Positions 50,338 to 62,806 of a DNA stretch of 64,000 nt are shown here, piece by piece. The notes beneath the pieces are model-generated. The model did no database searches, was not told the DNA's origin, and saw only the letters and a list, made by a program, of their open reading frames with translations. Numbering within the stretch: the stretch's first letter is position 1; every line of letters begins with the position of its first letter. A program made the position numbers and the translations under genes. Location: assembly GCA_015146655.1 (NCBI GenBank), contig VKHL01000067.1, positions 87,138 to 151,137 of the forward strand, in the 5' to 3' direction. This DNA comes from Ochromonas danica. Taxonomy: Eukaryota; Sar; Chrysophyceae; Chromulinales; Chromulinaceae.

Positions 50338-51578
50338 ATGGCGACCAAGAGCTATATAGTGCTCTGCAGACATGGACAACGAGCACCAGGTCGCATGCTA
50401 CTCCCTTCTGATGCCAAGATATGGTCTCCACTCACTCTGCCTCACTCTCATCCCTCTCTCGTGCCACTCTTCCGCAAATTCCCAGTCTTCTCGCACGTCT
50501 ACAACGACATCCCTCATGATCAAGCGAGATATCCCTTCGGCAGTATCACTACGCATGGCATTCGCTATGCTCGAGAGGTGGGCCAGCGCATTGGCCAGCG
50601 CTTCCCCGCCATAGCAGAGCACATCTGCCTGGGCAGCGGAGCGCATCTGAAGGTGCTGGCCTCCAACTATCGCCGCACTCAGATCACCGCGCAATGTCTT
50701 CTCGACGGGATCTCCTCTCTTCATCCCGTGCAGCAGGCAGGCCGTGCCGTGGGCATCGCGGTGGAGGACCGCCAGGCCTGCCCGCTGACCTTCTACGACT
50801 CGCACCCCGCCCTCACCAACCACATCATCAACAAAGTCCTTCTCTCCGATGCCTACCGATCCGAGGCGAACAAGAAAGAAGTGATCAAAGCTCAAGCAGA
50901 GCTTAGCCGTGCCATCCCCGAGCTAGGTATAGTCCCTCCTCCTCCCCCACTCTCTCCTAACACAAGGACTATCTTGTGATTGTTGATGTGCTAATAGCGA
51001 GAGGTCCTTACGGCTTTGACTGGCCCATGGCTTTCGACTTCTTTGTCTGTGGGGCAACTCATCGAGAGGAGATGCCAGCCTCAGCGTTGAATGCTCTGGA
51101 GGCTCTGCGGGAACACGAGCAGGTCGCTCTGGAGCACTTCATCTTCCGCTATTGGTCCTACTACAGCGACAAAGAGCACTTGGGGTTCTTCCTGGACCGA
51201 CTGCTGGACTGCTTGCTGAAGGACCTGCAGACCATCCTCGCGCAGCCCTCCAGCAGTCACTTCATGCTCTACAGCGGCCACGACATCAACCTCTTCGCCT
51301 TCCTCATCGCCCTGGGAGAGCCCAACTGCGTGCGTGGGCCTCTGGGCAGAAAGCTGTCGATGGAGAGCGTGCATTCTCTGTGGCCTGCCTATGCCAGCAC
51401 GATCATCCTGGAGTGCTCGCCCGAGGCTGAAGAGGTGCGCTTCAAGGTCTTTCGAGATCTCGAGGAGGTCCCCGCCACCATCACCTGCTCCATGAAAGGT
51501 CTGACTCAGCTCAGAGAGGAGCTGCGCGCTGAGCGGACTTCAAGCAGTTTGTCCATAGCGAGGCATCAAAGCGATTAA
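50338..51578 (+). CDS. histidine acid phosphatase family protein, apparently non-secreted
   Basis: Two exons, 50338-50926 and 50998-51578, with a 71-nt intron (GTATAG...AATAG); 389 residues. The catalytic signature RHGQRAP starts at residue 11 (nucleophile His12) and the second HD (His291-Asp292 in LYSGHDINL) is in place, so both active-site halves of the branch-2 histidine phosphatases are present. These enzymes remove phosphate from small esters, inositol phosphates or phospho-sugars. Most members are secreted or membrane-bound. Here the RHG motif begins ten residues from the start with no room for a signal peptide, so the enzyme is predicted cytosolic. The exact substrate cannot be told. 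Confidence 0.85.
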
Positions 51579-52483
<905 letters not shown>

Positions 52484-52513
52484 GCATGGCAAGAGCGGAA
52501 GCGGAAGGTCTAA

Positions 52514-53995
52514 CTACTTCTGACTGTCTTTGGCTGCGAGTCTCTCTCGAGCGAAGGTCTCGTGTGCGGCAGTCTGGAAAGCGACTGAGCCGTCTGTGTG
52601 CAGACAGAAGACCTTACTCCACGAGGGATCTTTGTCGAGGTCATCTTGTTCTTGGAGCAGAGCTCTCACCACGATCATCTGTACCCTCTTGTCAGGAGCT
52701 TGAAGTAGTTGGCTGGCAAGCTTCCAGCGAGAGGCGAAGCGCCGATCTGTACTCAAAACCATGCCAGCTTCATGGAAGCTTTCCTCGCACTGGCTGAATA
52801 GCTTGTTGCGAATGACTAAAACGTAGAAATTGTAAGATAAACGAGTTGGATTTCGGTTGCTTCATTTACCTTGCAGAGATTGTCCGTCAAATATGGCATT
52901 AACGAGCATTAACAGTAGAGCTACTCGTCCTCCCGATAATTCTCTCACAGCAGCTTCGATCTCCTCTGGAGCATAAGCAGCCATCAGATCTTCATCGCAC
53001 TTCATGTTAATGAACAGGAGTGCTTCACTCGGAGTGAGGTCAATCATTTCCAGCGTCCGGTCAATAGTCCAGCCCAAAGATGAATGACTTCTCAACATCC
53101 CAAAGTCACTTTCAAGGCTAGTTACCAACACCAAGCGGATCAATTTCGTATCCTGTGATAAAAGTCGATCACAACTAAGCTATCTAGAAATGGAATAATC
53201 AAGAGGCGGTCACTTACGGCAGCTTCTTTGATCATCTCCAGCAACTGCTGCCAAATCCTGGGCTTCGATGCTGCGTAAACCATGTCGAGGTTGTCAAAGA
53301 AAACAACGAGGGTCTTGCCTGTACTATCCTTGTATACCCTTGCAGCCTCGAATAATTGCTTCTTACAAAGAGGCAGCAGATCATCCGTGTGATAGGAAGC
53401 CCAGTCCAGTCCTTGCACTTGCGCTTTGTGCAGCAAACCAGCCCAGCAGTGACCATCGTAAATTGGTCCAGTGCTAATCGCCTCCGCAATGGCATGCGCA
53501 AATTCGTGACCAATAGAGGAGGCACGAATATAAATGACGCCCTCTCTCTTGGTAGCATAATATTTCGCTAACGAGGACTTTCCTATTCAGGCGCTATTAG
53601 CTGCTGACAACGAGAGAGTGCTCTTGGAGTTACTCACCAGTTCCTTGGGCTCCTGCGAGAATAGCATGGTTCCCTCTCGCAGTCAAGAAGGCGTCCAGCT
53701 GGGAGACCATGTCGCTGCGAATAATATAAGGAGTTTTCTGGTTTCCCGTTACGTCATGAAACTGCTGGGAAGATGCATTTGGTGGTATGAACTGGAGGCC
53801 GACATATCGATGGGCATTTGGCGGAGCGAGGAAGATGATCCCACCCACCAAGAGCATTCCACCCACAGCTGCTCCAGTGATCCACAGCAGTCTCTTTCTG
53901 GATGGAAGAGATGGGAAGGAGAATGTGGCCAACCCTCTGCGCCTTGTTAACACCCCAACCCTTCCTGGAAGTCGCTGGGTGAAGACAAAGAACAT
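52514..53995 (-). CDS. mitochondrial-type membrane-anchored P-loop ATPase
   Basis: Four exons on the minus strand, 53995-53638, 53582-53218, 53152-52870 and 52815-52514, with introns of 55, 65 and 54 nt; 435 residues. The N-terminus is Arg-rich and free of acidic residues (MFFVFTQRLPGRVGVLTRRR), like a mitochondrial presequence, and a membrane span follows at about 37-56. Walker A is GAQGTGKS (Lys121), completed only by joining exons 1 and 2. Walker B is TLVVFFDNLD. The rest has the pattern of archaeal-ATPase/STAND-like P-loop proteins, with a helical C-domain. I cannot name the substrate or partner. Likely an inner-membrane ATPase of unknown role. Confidence 0.75.
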
Positions 53996-54135
53996 GATTG
54001 ATTCTCATTCTCAGTGATGATGCGGGATTGCCCTCGATCCCATAAATGCTGTCTGTGTGTGTGGATGAAAAGTTGTTTCTCAAACTGTTTCTCAATCGAA
54101 TCCGCTCATGATGATCTTGTTGTGATGCTGTGGTG

Positions 54136-55338
54136 ATGCTCTTCTTGCTGTTTCTCTTCTGCCTTCTCATACAACATCAGAATGTCCTGACTCTTGACTT
54201 CTCACCTGTGCTTGACGTGGGCTCCTTGTTTCGAGTCAATACGACGGAGCGCTTCCTGGTCTTGTTAATCGATCATCTTGGCCTGGGCAGTCGTCTCGGC
54301 GCCATGGCAGATTGGTATGTGATCAGCCAGCGATCTCGAAGAAAGCTCATTGTTAGCTGGCGTGCGACGAGAGATTGTAACATATCCTTCTTCGACATAT
54401 TCTCTGCTGGCCCTGCTGACCTGCTCGTGCTGCCCCAGGCGCTGCCCTTCGGCAACGATGGCGTGGCTCTGGCTCTGGAGGCAGCCCAGCACAGTGACAT
54501 CCATGGCAAGGCGGTCTATATTGAGGAGGGGATAGCGCAGTTACCTCCGAGTTTCCTGCTGCTAGAGGAGCAGGTCTTGGTGACCGCCTCCCTGCAGTCG
54601 CTGCAAGTGCTGGACACACCCTGCCAGGTCCATCTAGCGCGACGGTCCGCCTTCCTCTCTTCTCTTGTTCCTCAACCTGCTGCAAAGAAAGCGATAGACA
54701 AGGTGATGCAGACTTATTTTGCTGGTCGGATGGCAGTGGGGGTCCATGTGCGCATCCACGACCCTCTCCACGACTACCCCGCCGTGCCCGACCCACACAA
54801 TCCTCGGAGAAACGATTCGACGGGGAAGTCAATCTTCGGAGAGGGAGCGGGAGTGGATGCATTCTCCTCATTGATAGGCCGTATTCATGATCATTTTCGC
54901 CGTGTCCACCCACATCTCCCTATTTCTCCAGTTCGCTTTCTCATTGCCTCGAACAGCGACCATGTGAAGAAGATGCTTCTAGAGAGGTGGGGAGATGCCG
55001 CATTGACGTTGACTGGCAGTCTGGAGCGAGAGAGTCACACAGGGATGTACTTCGCCTTTCTCGAGTGGCTCGCCTTGTCGCGCTGTGAGATCGTCTTGCA
55101 CACCTTCGCCAGCGCCTTCGCCACAGTCGCAGCACAAGTTCACCTCAAGCCTACGGTAGGTCTATGGATGGGTGTGCCTGTCTACCATGATGCTCTGCTG
55201 CTCGATCAGTGTGGTCAAACGCGCTTTCTTGTCCTGCACTTGACAGAGGGACGACAAGCATTCGAACTGCAGGAGAGCCACGACTTGCAAGGGTTTGGAT
55301 TGGAAACCACCTACCATCCCATCACTAGCACGATGTAG
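54136..55338 (+). CDS. secretory-pathway glycosyltransferase, fucosyltransferase-like
   Basis: Single exon, 400 residues from the ATG at 54136. A hydrophobic N-terminus (MLFLLFLFCLLIQHQNVLTL) serves as signal peptide or type II anchor. GLGSRLGAMADWY near residue 50 and the basic AVGVHVRIHD near residue 200 match the GDP-fucose binding regions of alpha-1,6- and O-fucosyltransferase-like enzymes (GLGNR and HxR motifs). FLIASNSDHVKKML and the end segment with VLHTFASAFATVAAQ complete the GT-B fold. It would act in ER or Golgi. Donor sugar and acceptor are inferred from motif style only; no close family could be fixed. Confidence 0.65.
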   Translation: MLFLLFLFCLLIQHQNVLTLDFSPVLDVGSLFRVNTTERFLVLLIDHLGLGSRLGAMADWYVISQRSRRKLIVSWRATRDCNISFFDIFSAGPADLLVLPQALPFGNDGVALALEAAQHSDIHGKAVYIEEGIAQLPPSFLLLEEQVLVTASLQSLQVLDTPCQVHLARRSAFLSSLVPQPAAKKAIDKVMQTYFAGRMAVGVHVRIHDPLHDYPAVPDPHNPRRNDSTGKSIFGEGAGVDAFSSLIGRIHDHFRRVHPHLPISPVRFLIASNSDHVKKMLLERWGDAALTLTGSLERESHTGMYFAFLEWLALSRCEIVLHTFASAFATVAAQVHLKPTVGLWMGVPVYHDALLLDQCGQTRFLVLHLTEGRQAFELQESHDLQGFGLETTYHPITSTM

Positions 55339-55564
55339 CCCATGGCATATATATACTATGAGTGTTTGAATTAAACTAACTGTACATACTAATCGACGAG
55401 CAGCGAGGAGAAACACTTTCCTATGATATGATAGACTATGATATCATAGCCTATGATATATACACCCAGCAGCCAGCCAGCCAGCCAGTCAGTCACATCA
55501 TCTATATACACCATCTCCTCTTATCCCCTCCCTTCCTATCCCTTGCACTTGCACACATGCCACA

Positions 55565-56262
55565 CTAGCTCTCCTCGCTATAACGAACTGGGGGGAGAAT
55601 CTTGTTCTTGGCTTTTCCGATCGCCTCCAATCGCTTGCTATCCCTTGCCAGAGCCTCTACTCGCCACAGCCCTGCCACCTCCTCCTCCACCACCCCGAAG
55701 ACTGGGTCAAAAACAAAACCACGGGGACAGCTCACGGCACCGCAATCTTCTAGAGGCGGAGGCAAGCTGTCATCCCAAAGGTCGTCGCGCTCTTTGCGCT
55801 CTTCCCTCCGCCCTCTGCCAGCATTGCGGACGAAGACAAAGAAGCGACGCAGCCAGCCCGGCAGCCAATCCTCCAAACTCTCTGCCCGCCCATCCACTCA
55901 GTCAGTCAGTTGAGCACAGCAAAGAAGAGAATTTTCGCAACTCACTCACCCGCAATGAGTGGTCCGAAAAGAGCGAAGAAGAGGACCAAGAAGATCTCCC
56001 TGGCACAGGCCCTAAACTGCCATGTGGCGTCCCAGAAGAAGAGCAGCGCGACCTCTTTATAAGAGCGTGCTTTCAATACAGCTTGTACGTGATGGAGACG
56101 GTGGACTAGCCAGGTTTGCAGGGGCAACAGGCGCAGCCAAGGGGGCAGAGCGGAGAGGTCCAGGGGCCAAAATGTTGAGGCCAAGGAAAGAAGCAAACAG
56201 CACGACCATGACACGAGAGTCCAGAAGAGAAAGGAACCAGTTGAACGGACGATCCTCAGCAT
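55565..56262 (-). CDS. unknown multi-span membrane protein
   Basis: Two exons, 56262-55950 and 55896-55565, with a 53-nt intron (GTGAGT...CTGAG); 214 residues. Hydrophobic segments lie at about residues 9-30 (GSFLFWTLVSWSCCLLLSLA) and 85-104 (EIFLVLFFALFGPLIA). A cytosolic or lumenal part with many Arg/Glu and a final GFVFDPVFGVVEEEVAGLWR stretch follows. No family recognised. The upstream side has two TTAACTTAAG-type words that resemble those in the phosphatase promoter. Confidence 0.55.
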
Positions 56263-56426
56263 CGATGTGGTCAATCTCTCATAACGATGTACTGGTCTGT
56301 CTTCCTCTCTCTCATCGTGATTAACTTAAGAAGAACGTTAACTTAGCAGAATACAATCTTCACTAAATACACTACATTACATCAGATGATTCATAACCAT
56401 CAAAACAGAGCGAGCAACATTCAAAG

Positions 56427-57305
56427 TTATGACCTGCGAGTGGTCAGCATATCCTCCTGCGAGACTGTGAAGAGAGTGAGAAGCTTTGTCCAACACACGT
56501 CAGCAGCTGCTGCAGTGCCTGCTGAGAGACCAGCCCCTGGTCCATTGACAATGCTGTAGACCACCTCTCTCTCAGCCACGTCTTCTGCTAGTAAGAGACG
56601 AACGATCGACTCGGCCACATCGCTGCGGTCGACATCACCAGCCAGCACGTCTCTGCGGTCCAGAACAAGACCTCGCATCTCTGGGTCTTGCTGTTTGGCC
56701 AGCAATCGGGTGAGATCGTTGTTCGTGAAAGGAGGACCAACCAGTCGACCTGGCCGACAAATAATGGGAAGGTAGCCTAAACGATCGGCCCGGGCAAGGA
56801 GGAGGTCTTCGGCATCTTTCTTCGCTGTGAGCACTTGGCAGAGGTTGAGCACTTTGAAGGGGAAGATGTCGCGGCGATCGACACCAGCTGACGATACCAT
56901 CGCCACTTTTTTGATCACATTGGGACCCAGCAGCGAGACGGCATCGAGGATAGTCCGAACAGAGTCGAAGCAAGCGGCGCGGGGGGTATTGCCATTGGCC
57001 CACGCCCCGGAGGGAAAGGCGCTGGTGCCCACACTGATGACGAGATTCTCACAGCCGCTCAAGGCCTCTGCCAAAGCTTCTGGTTGAGAAGCATTATAGG
57101 CTGCAAAGGTAGCACCAGTGAGCAGCGGCAGCTCTGCAAGTTTGATGGCATTGCGACCCAAGGCCACCACAGGAAGACCTCTCTCTAAGAGACGGTGTGA
57201 CACCCATTGTCCCACCCCTCCACTAGCACCTATTACAGCTGTCTTCAGAGCATCACATGGCAGGATGAGGAAAAGGCCAAGCAGAGCGACGATCAACCAC
57301 GTCAT
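56427..57305 (-). CDS. atypical short-chain dehydrogenase (NmrA/NAD(P)-binding) with signal peptide
   Basis: Single exon, 292 residues. It starts with a signal peptide (MTWLIVALLGLFLILPCDA) followed at once by a Rossmann first strand and glycine loop, TAVIGASGGVGQWV, the GxxGxxG of atypical SDRs. ENLVISVGTSAF and the KVAMVSSAGVDRRD segment fit an NAD(P)-binding_10/NmrA-like protein. The classic YxxxK is not clear, so it may be a sensor or a reductase with an unusual active site. Secretory targeting is unexpected for this family outside organisms with ER-derived plastid membranes. It shares a 120-bp divergent promoter with the USP gene. Confidence 0.75.
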   Translation of the reverse strand: MTWLIVALLGLFLILPCDALKTAVIGASGGVGQWVSHRLLERGLPVVALGRNAIKLAELPLLTGATFAAYNASQPEALAEALSGCENLVISVGTSAFPSGAWANGNTPRAACFDSVRTILDAVSLLGPNVIKKVAMVSSAGVDRRDIFPFKVLNLCQVLTAKKDAEDLLLARADRLGYLPIICRPGRLVGPPFTNNDLTRLLAKQQDPEMRGLVLDRRDVLAGDVDRSDVAESIVRLLLAEDVAEREVVYSIVNGPGAGLSAGTAAAADVCWTKLLTLFTVSQEDMLTTRRS

Positions 57306-57425
57306 GTTTTATCTCTGGTCGTTGATTTCTCTACAAGTTCGGAGTTTGGGATTTTCGTTTTCCCGCTTGCCACTGGGCAGGCTGTGATTGAAAGAAATCA
57401 ATTTCCAGGTGACCGCTGGTTGAAG

Positions 57426-58671
57426 ATGAGAATTGCTCTCCTACTATTTGCATTTCTTGCTTCGCTCTTAGTAACAGATGCTATATTAGGGAGCCTTGGT
57501 CGGCGATTGGGGCTCTTCTCTAAGAGCCGTTCTTCCTCCGAAGCCGCAGCTGTGGCAGAGGTTGCCCCACCTGTGCCAATTGCTGCCAGCATGCCGCCAG
57601 ATGACACCACCACCTCATCTGGTGCTCCATCGGTGACTCCTCGCGGCATCACGAACCTCTATAATACCTGCTACTTGAACTCTATTCTGCAAAGTCTCGA
57701 TGCCTTGGCAAGCTTCCGAGAGGGTCTGCTGGCCGCGTCTTCCACCCTAACAGCGACACAGCAAGACTCCTCAGTGGACTCAGAGCTGTGCTACCTCTTA
57801 AACCGTCTCCATTCTCCAGCAGCTAGCGGAGAAGGCTCAATGGAGATCAAGCCTGTGGAGCTGGCGCGCGCATTAGACTTGGATGTTACTTTGCAAGAGG
57901 ATGCTGAGGAGATGCTATTGCGTCTGCTCAATGCTATCAGCGAGAGCAAAGCTGATGGGGTGAAAAATGCCACCAGCTTGCTTATGTTTCAGACCTTGCA
58001 GCGCATCCGTTGCCTGGAGCACGACCACGTGAACGAGAAGAGGGTCAGCAACTTCGACCTCTCCCTCGACATCTCGCAGAGCCAGCGATTGGAGGATGCT
58101 CTCGATGCCTATTTCGACGGTGAGCTACTAATTGGTGAGGAACGCTATCGCTGTCCACAGCACGGGTTGCAGGATGCTGAGAAGACCCTCTACATGGCCT
58201 CTTTCCCGCAGTTCCTGACCATTCATTTGCAGCGGTTCTCCTTTGACTTACAGACCTCTCGTCTTATCAAGGTCAGTAACTGCTTATTTGTCGTTTTGAG
58301 ATTATTTCTTCTCTTAGTATTTGTTCTGCTGTTCCCTTCTCCAGTTGGGAAATCGTGTCGAAGTGCCACTTACGCTGAACCTGACTCGGTATCATTTCCA
58401 AGCTGAAGAGGTTGCTGGGACCATGTCTGAGGAAGGGATCTATGACCTCACGGCTGTAGTGGTTCATGATGGTGGTGGGCAGGGAGGACATTACTACACT
58501 CTTCGTCAATCTCCCGTCGAAGAGAATGCGCACTGGTGGCTGTGCAACGATCATAATGTACAACAAGTTGACTGGAATGAGGTACAAGACGTGGTCCATG
58601 GTATACGTCGACCCTTAGGTGATCGATCTTGCGCTGGATATCTGCTCTTCTATACCCGTCGCCTGCGGTAG
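57426..58671 (+). CDS. USP-family deubiquitinase with N-terminal signal/anchor
   Basis: Two exons, 57426-58271 and 58345-58671, with a 73-nt intron (GTCAGT...TCCAG); 390 residues. The Cys box GITNLYNTCYLNSILQSL holds catalytic Cys82; the His box GGHYYTLRQ holds His331. A CxxH-type pair (RCPQHG) sits in the fingers region, so the enzyme looks active. It removes ubiquitin from proteins. Unusually, the protein starts with a hydrophobic stretch (MRIALLLFAFLASLLVTDA) followed by Gly/Arg/Ser-rich sequence. The start is supported because upstream in-frame residues overlap the divergent promoter. Known USPs with such ends are anchored in ER or mitochondrial outer membrane with the domain facing the cytosol. 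Confidence 0.87.
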
Positions 58672-59255
58672 TCGCCCAACGACTAGTCTAATCCAATTAC
58701 TTGTAGGTAATAGTGTTTTGACTCGAGGCGCTGGTAGGTAGTAGTAATTTAGCTGCACACTTCTTTCGATGTCACTTGATCCAACGTGTGCTAACCATCG
58801 ATAACCCCTGATGTCGATAAACAAGCTTGAAGATCCTGACGCTGGCCTGATCTCTTGACCACCCCTAACCTGATACAGTGTAGTTCATATTACTGTAAAC
58901 CTTACTCTGGTGAGCCACAGCAAAGCAGTGCTTGGACTATTGGTAGCCAAACTATGATTTTCTCAGTAATCAGCTCTGACCAATTCAACAGTTCCTTATT
59001 TGGAATCATCACGATGTAGTGGACCACGAAATCACATTGGGAATAGAGCAATCCACCCCATCTGAACATTTGGACATCTGGCCCATGGTGCACACCACAG
59101 GCCCAACCCAAGCCCAACCCAAGCCCAAGCGCCCCTGTTCTGTTCCTTTCAAACACCCCGTTTTTGGCGAAGTGCTCTCGTGGAATCTCCATTGCAACCA
59201 CAGTAGAGCTCGACCACAATCCGCAACATGCTTCCGATTACAATCTATTCCACCC
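58672..59255. other. intergenic before the SCOT array
   Basis: No gene seen. A GCCCAACCCAA tandem lies at 59100-59130. The SCOT copy 1 frame is open back to 59019 with an ATG there, but the extra residues are not protein-like. Confidence 0.45.
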
Positions 59256-60834
59256 ATGATCTCCTCTTCTCTCCTGAAGAAAACAGGCCTCTGGTCCAAG
59301 CGATTCCTCTCTGGGAAAGTCTTCACTGACCCCCTGTTGGCCATGCAGGGCTTGAAGGATGGCATGACGATAGCCTTCGGAGGCTTTCAAGCTGCGGGTG
59401 TTCCAGAGAACTCTATTAAAGCTATCCACAAGATGAACGTGAAGAACCTGGTGGTCGCCTCCAATGATGCAGGCTTCGACGACTTTGGTGTGGGTTTGCT
59501 CATCAGCAACAACCATGTCGCGAAGATCATGACTACCTACATGGGAGACCACAAACTGTTTGTGGGTAAGTGGCAGAAGGGTGAGATAGAGTTGGAGATG
59601 GTCCCTCAGGGCACATTGGCCGAGAAGATGCGCTCCGCGGGTGCTGGCATTCCTGCTTTCTACACCCCCACCGGCGTAGGTACTCTGCGCGAGACAGGTG
59701 GCTATCCAACCAAGTTCTCGTCTGATGGGAAGCCCGTGGCTTACTCCCCTAAGCTGGAGAGGAGAGTGTTTGGTGGTCGCCCTTATCTCTTAGAGGAGTC
59801 TCTCCCTGCAGACTTTGCATGCATTAAGGCTTGGCGAGCGGATCGTGAAGGGAATCTTCAATTCCGAGCAACAGCTCGCAATTTCAATGTGGATGCAGCG
59901 AAGTGTGCGAAGGTTTGTGTGGCGGAAGTGGAGGAGTTGGTAGAGAATGGCACCATCCCACCTGATAATGTGCATCTCCCAGGCATCTATGTCCACCGGT
60001 TGCTGACAGGACAGAAGTTCACCAGGTGTATCGAATTTCTTCGTTATGCAGGTAGCGAAAACGAGATTGCAGGTGTGGAGGATGAAGCGACTAAGATTCG
60101 CCAAGTTATCGGCAGACGTGTAGCCAAGGAGTTTCGTGATGGCATGTATGTCAACCTGGGTATTGGCATCCCCACTGTCGCGTGTAACTATCGAGCACCA
60201 GGCATTAAGGTAGTGCTTCAGTCTGAGAATGGACTTCTAGGAATCGGACCCTATCCTCAAGTGGGCCAGGAGGATCCAGATTTGGTCAACGCGGGGAAGG
60301 AGACGATCACCTTCTTACCAACCTCCTCCTCTTTCCAATCCTCTGAATCCTTTGCCATGATTCGTGGGGGTCATATTGACATGACGATTCTGGGAGCATT
60401 GCAAGTCTCTGCCGATGGAGACTTGGCAAGTTGGATCATCCCAGGCAAAGCTGTCAAAGGCTTCGGTGGAGCCATGGACCTTGTGGCTAGTTGCAAGAAG
60501 GTAAGGTTTCTGAATCTTGCTTGGATTGACACTGGTAGTATAGTTAATTGGATTTACATGTTGGCCTGTGTTCTGTGTCCAGGTGGTCGTTGCCGCCAGC
60601 CATGTGGACCCGGAGGGCAAGCCTAAGATCCTGCCGCAGTGCACCTTCCCACTTACAGGGAAGGGCGTGGTGGACATGATCATCACAGAGCTCGCAGTCT
60701 TCCACGTCGATCGTCATCATGGCGGAGGTCTCACCTTGCTGGAGCATGCTCCAGGCGTAACTGTGGAGGAGATCCGCGCCAAGACAGCCGCACCATTCAC
60801 CGTCTCTCCTGACCTCAAGCCTTTCCTCCAATAG
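59256..60834 (+). CDS. OXCT1: succinyl-CoA:3-ketoacid CoA-transferase, mitochondrial (copy 1)
   Basis: Two exons, 59256-60500 and 60583-60834, with an 82-nt intron; 498 residues. The start at 59256 gives a mitochondrial presequence ([20 protein letters not shown]). The alpha domain shows [13 protein letters not shown] and the glycine loop. The beta domain has [10 protein letters not shown] and the catalytic Glu324 in [12 protein letters not shown], and ends with GGAMDLV and a helical tail. SCOT transfers CoA from succinyl-CoA to acetoacetate in ketone-body use, or acetate/succinate in some protists. Length equals the family norm (about 520 aa precursor). Copy 2 is 1,972 bp downstream. Confidence 0.95.
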
Positions 60835-61227
60835 GTTGAATGGACAATCCCTTTCTCCTTTTGCAGGTCATCCACTCCAATGGTGGTGAGGGTAGGTTTG
60901 CATTAGGTATTCTGTAGTTAGTTTTTGCGTGTTTTCGATACACCTTCCAGATAGACAGTTTAGATTGACATTTTTGATAATCTATAATACACTATCGTCT
61001 ATTTACTATTTTCCATTTGCTTCTTTTATTTTGGATCGTTAGTCACATTTTGTTTTTGAGATTTGAGGGTCAGTTTGTTCGGAATACAATTTTACCAACT
61101 GTGGCCATTTGTTTTGCTTGTTTTGGTGTTGGGTTTGCGATGGGTTTATGCCCGGTTTTGTGTTTGGTTTTGGAGCAAAGCAAATGCTTAAGTTAACGAT
61201 ATGCAACTCACACTTGGCCGATTTCCG
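60835..61227. other. spacer between SCOT copies 1 and 2
   Basis: The first about 120 bp are shared with the 3' flank of copy 2. The rest is T/G-rich and unique. The word CTTAAGTTAACG lies at 61187-61198, just before the copy 2 start. Confidence 0.5.
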
Positions 61228-62806
61228 ATGATCTCCTCTTCTCTCCTGAAGAAAACAGTCCTCTGGTCCAAGCGATTCCTCTCTGGGAAAGTCTTCACTG
61301 ACCCCCTGTTGGCCTTGCAGGGCTTGAAGGATGGCATGACGGTAGCCTTCGGAGGATTTGGAGCGTCTGGTATCCCAGAGAACTCTATCAAGGCTATGCA
61401 AAAATTGAATTTGAAAAACCTTGTCCTATTAACAAATGATGCAGGATTCGACGACTTTGGTGTGGGTTTGCTCATCAGCAACAACCATGCCGCGAAGATC
61501 ATGACTACCTACATGGGAGACCACAAACTGTTTGTGGGTAAGTGGCAGAAGGGTGAGATAGAGTTGGAGATGGTCCCTCAGGGCACATTGGCCGAGAAGA
61601 TGCGCTCCGCGGGTGCTGGCATTCCTGCTTTCTACACCCCCACCGGCGTAGGTACTCTGCGCGAGACAGGTGGCTATCCAACCAAGTTCTCGTCTGATGG
61701 GAAGCCCGTGGCTTACTCCCCTAAGCTGGAGAGGAGAGTGTTTGGTGGTCGCCCTTATCTCTTAGAGGAGTCTCTCCCTGCAGACTTTGCATGCATTAAG
61801 GCTTGGCGAGCGGATCGTGAAGGGAATCTTCAATTCCGAGCAACAGCTCGCAATTTCAATGTGGATGCAGCGAAGTGTGCGAAGGTTTGTGTGGCGGAAG
61901 TGGAGGAGTTGGTAGAGAATGGCACCATCCCACCTGATAATGTGCATCTCCCAGGCATCTATGTCCACCGGTTGCTGACAGGACAGAAGTTCACCAGGTG
62001 TATCGAATTTCTTCGTTATGCAGGTAGCGAAAACGAGATTGCAGGTGTGGAGGATGAAGCGACTAAGATTCGCCAAGTTATCGGCAGACGTGTAGCCAAG
62101 GAGTTTCGTGATGGCATGTATGTCAACCTGGGTATTGGCATCCCCACTGTCGCGTGTAACTATCGAGCACCAGGCATTAAGGTAGTGCTTCAGTCTGAGA
62201 ATGGACTTCTAGGAATCGGACCCTATCCTCAAGTGGGCCAGGAGGATCCAGATTTGGTCAACGCGGGGAAGGAGACGATCACCTTCTTACCAACCTCCTC
62301 CTCTTTCCAATCCTCTGAATCCTTTGCCATGATTCGTGGGGGTCATATTGACATGACGATTCTGGGAGCATTGCAAGTCTCTGCCGATGGAGACTTGGCA
62401 AGTTGGATCATCCCAGGCAAAGCTGTCAAAGGCTTCGGTGGAGCCATGGACCTTGTGGCTAGTTGCAAGAAGGTAAGGTTTCTGAATCTTGCTTGGATTG
62501 ACACTGGTAGTATAGTTAATTGGATTTACATGTTGGCCTGTGTTCTGTGTCCAGGTGGTCGTTGCCGCCAGCCATGTGGACCCGGAGGGCAAGCCTAAGA
62601 TCCTGCCGCAGTGCACCTTCCCACTTACAGGGAAGGGCGTGGTGGACATGATCATCACAGAGCTCGCAGTCTTCCACGTCGATCGTCATCATGGCGGAGG
62701 TCTCACCTTGCTGGAGCATGCTCCAGGCGTAACTGTGGAGGAGATCCGCGCCAAGACAGCCGCACCATTCACCGTCTCTCCCAACCTCAAGCCTTTCCTC
62801 CAATAG
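61228..62806 (+). CDS. OXCT1: succinyl-CoA:3-ketoacid CoA-transferase, mitochondrial (copy 2)
   Basis: Two exons, 61228-62472 and 62555-62806, same plan as copy 1; 498 residues. An in-frame ATG at 61201 would add nine residues (MQLTLGRFP), but the later one matches the other copies. From about 61440 on, the gene is identical by eye to copy 1, intron included, except one Asp to Asn near the end. In a patch at about 61355-61440, many codons differ ([20 protein letters not shown] against [20 protein letters not shown] in copy 1). Catalytic Glu and all motifs are intact, so it should be active. Confidence 0.95.
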
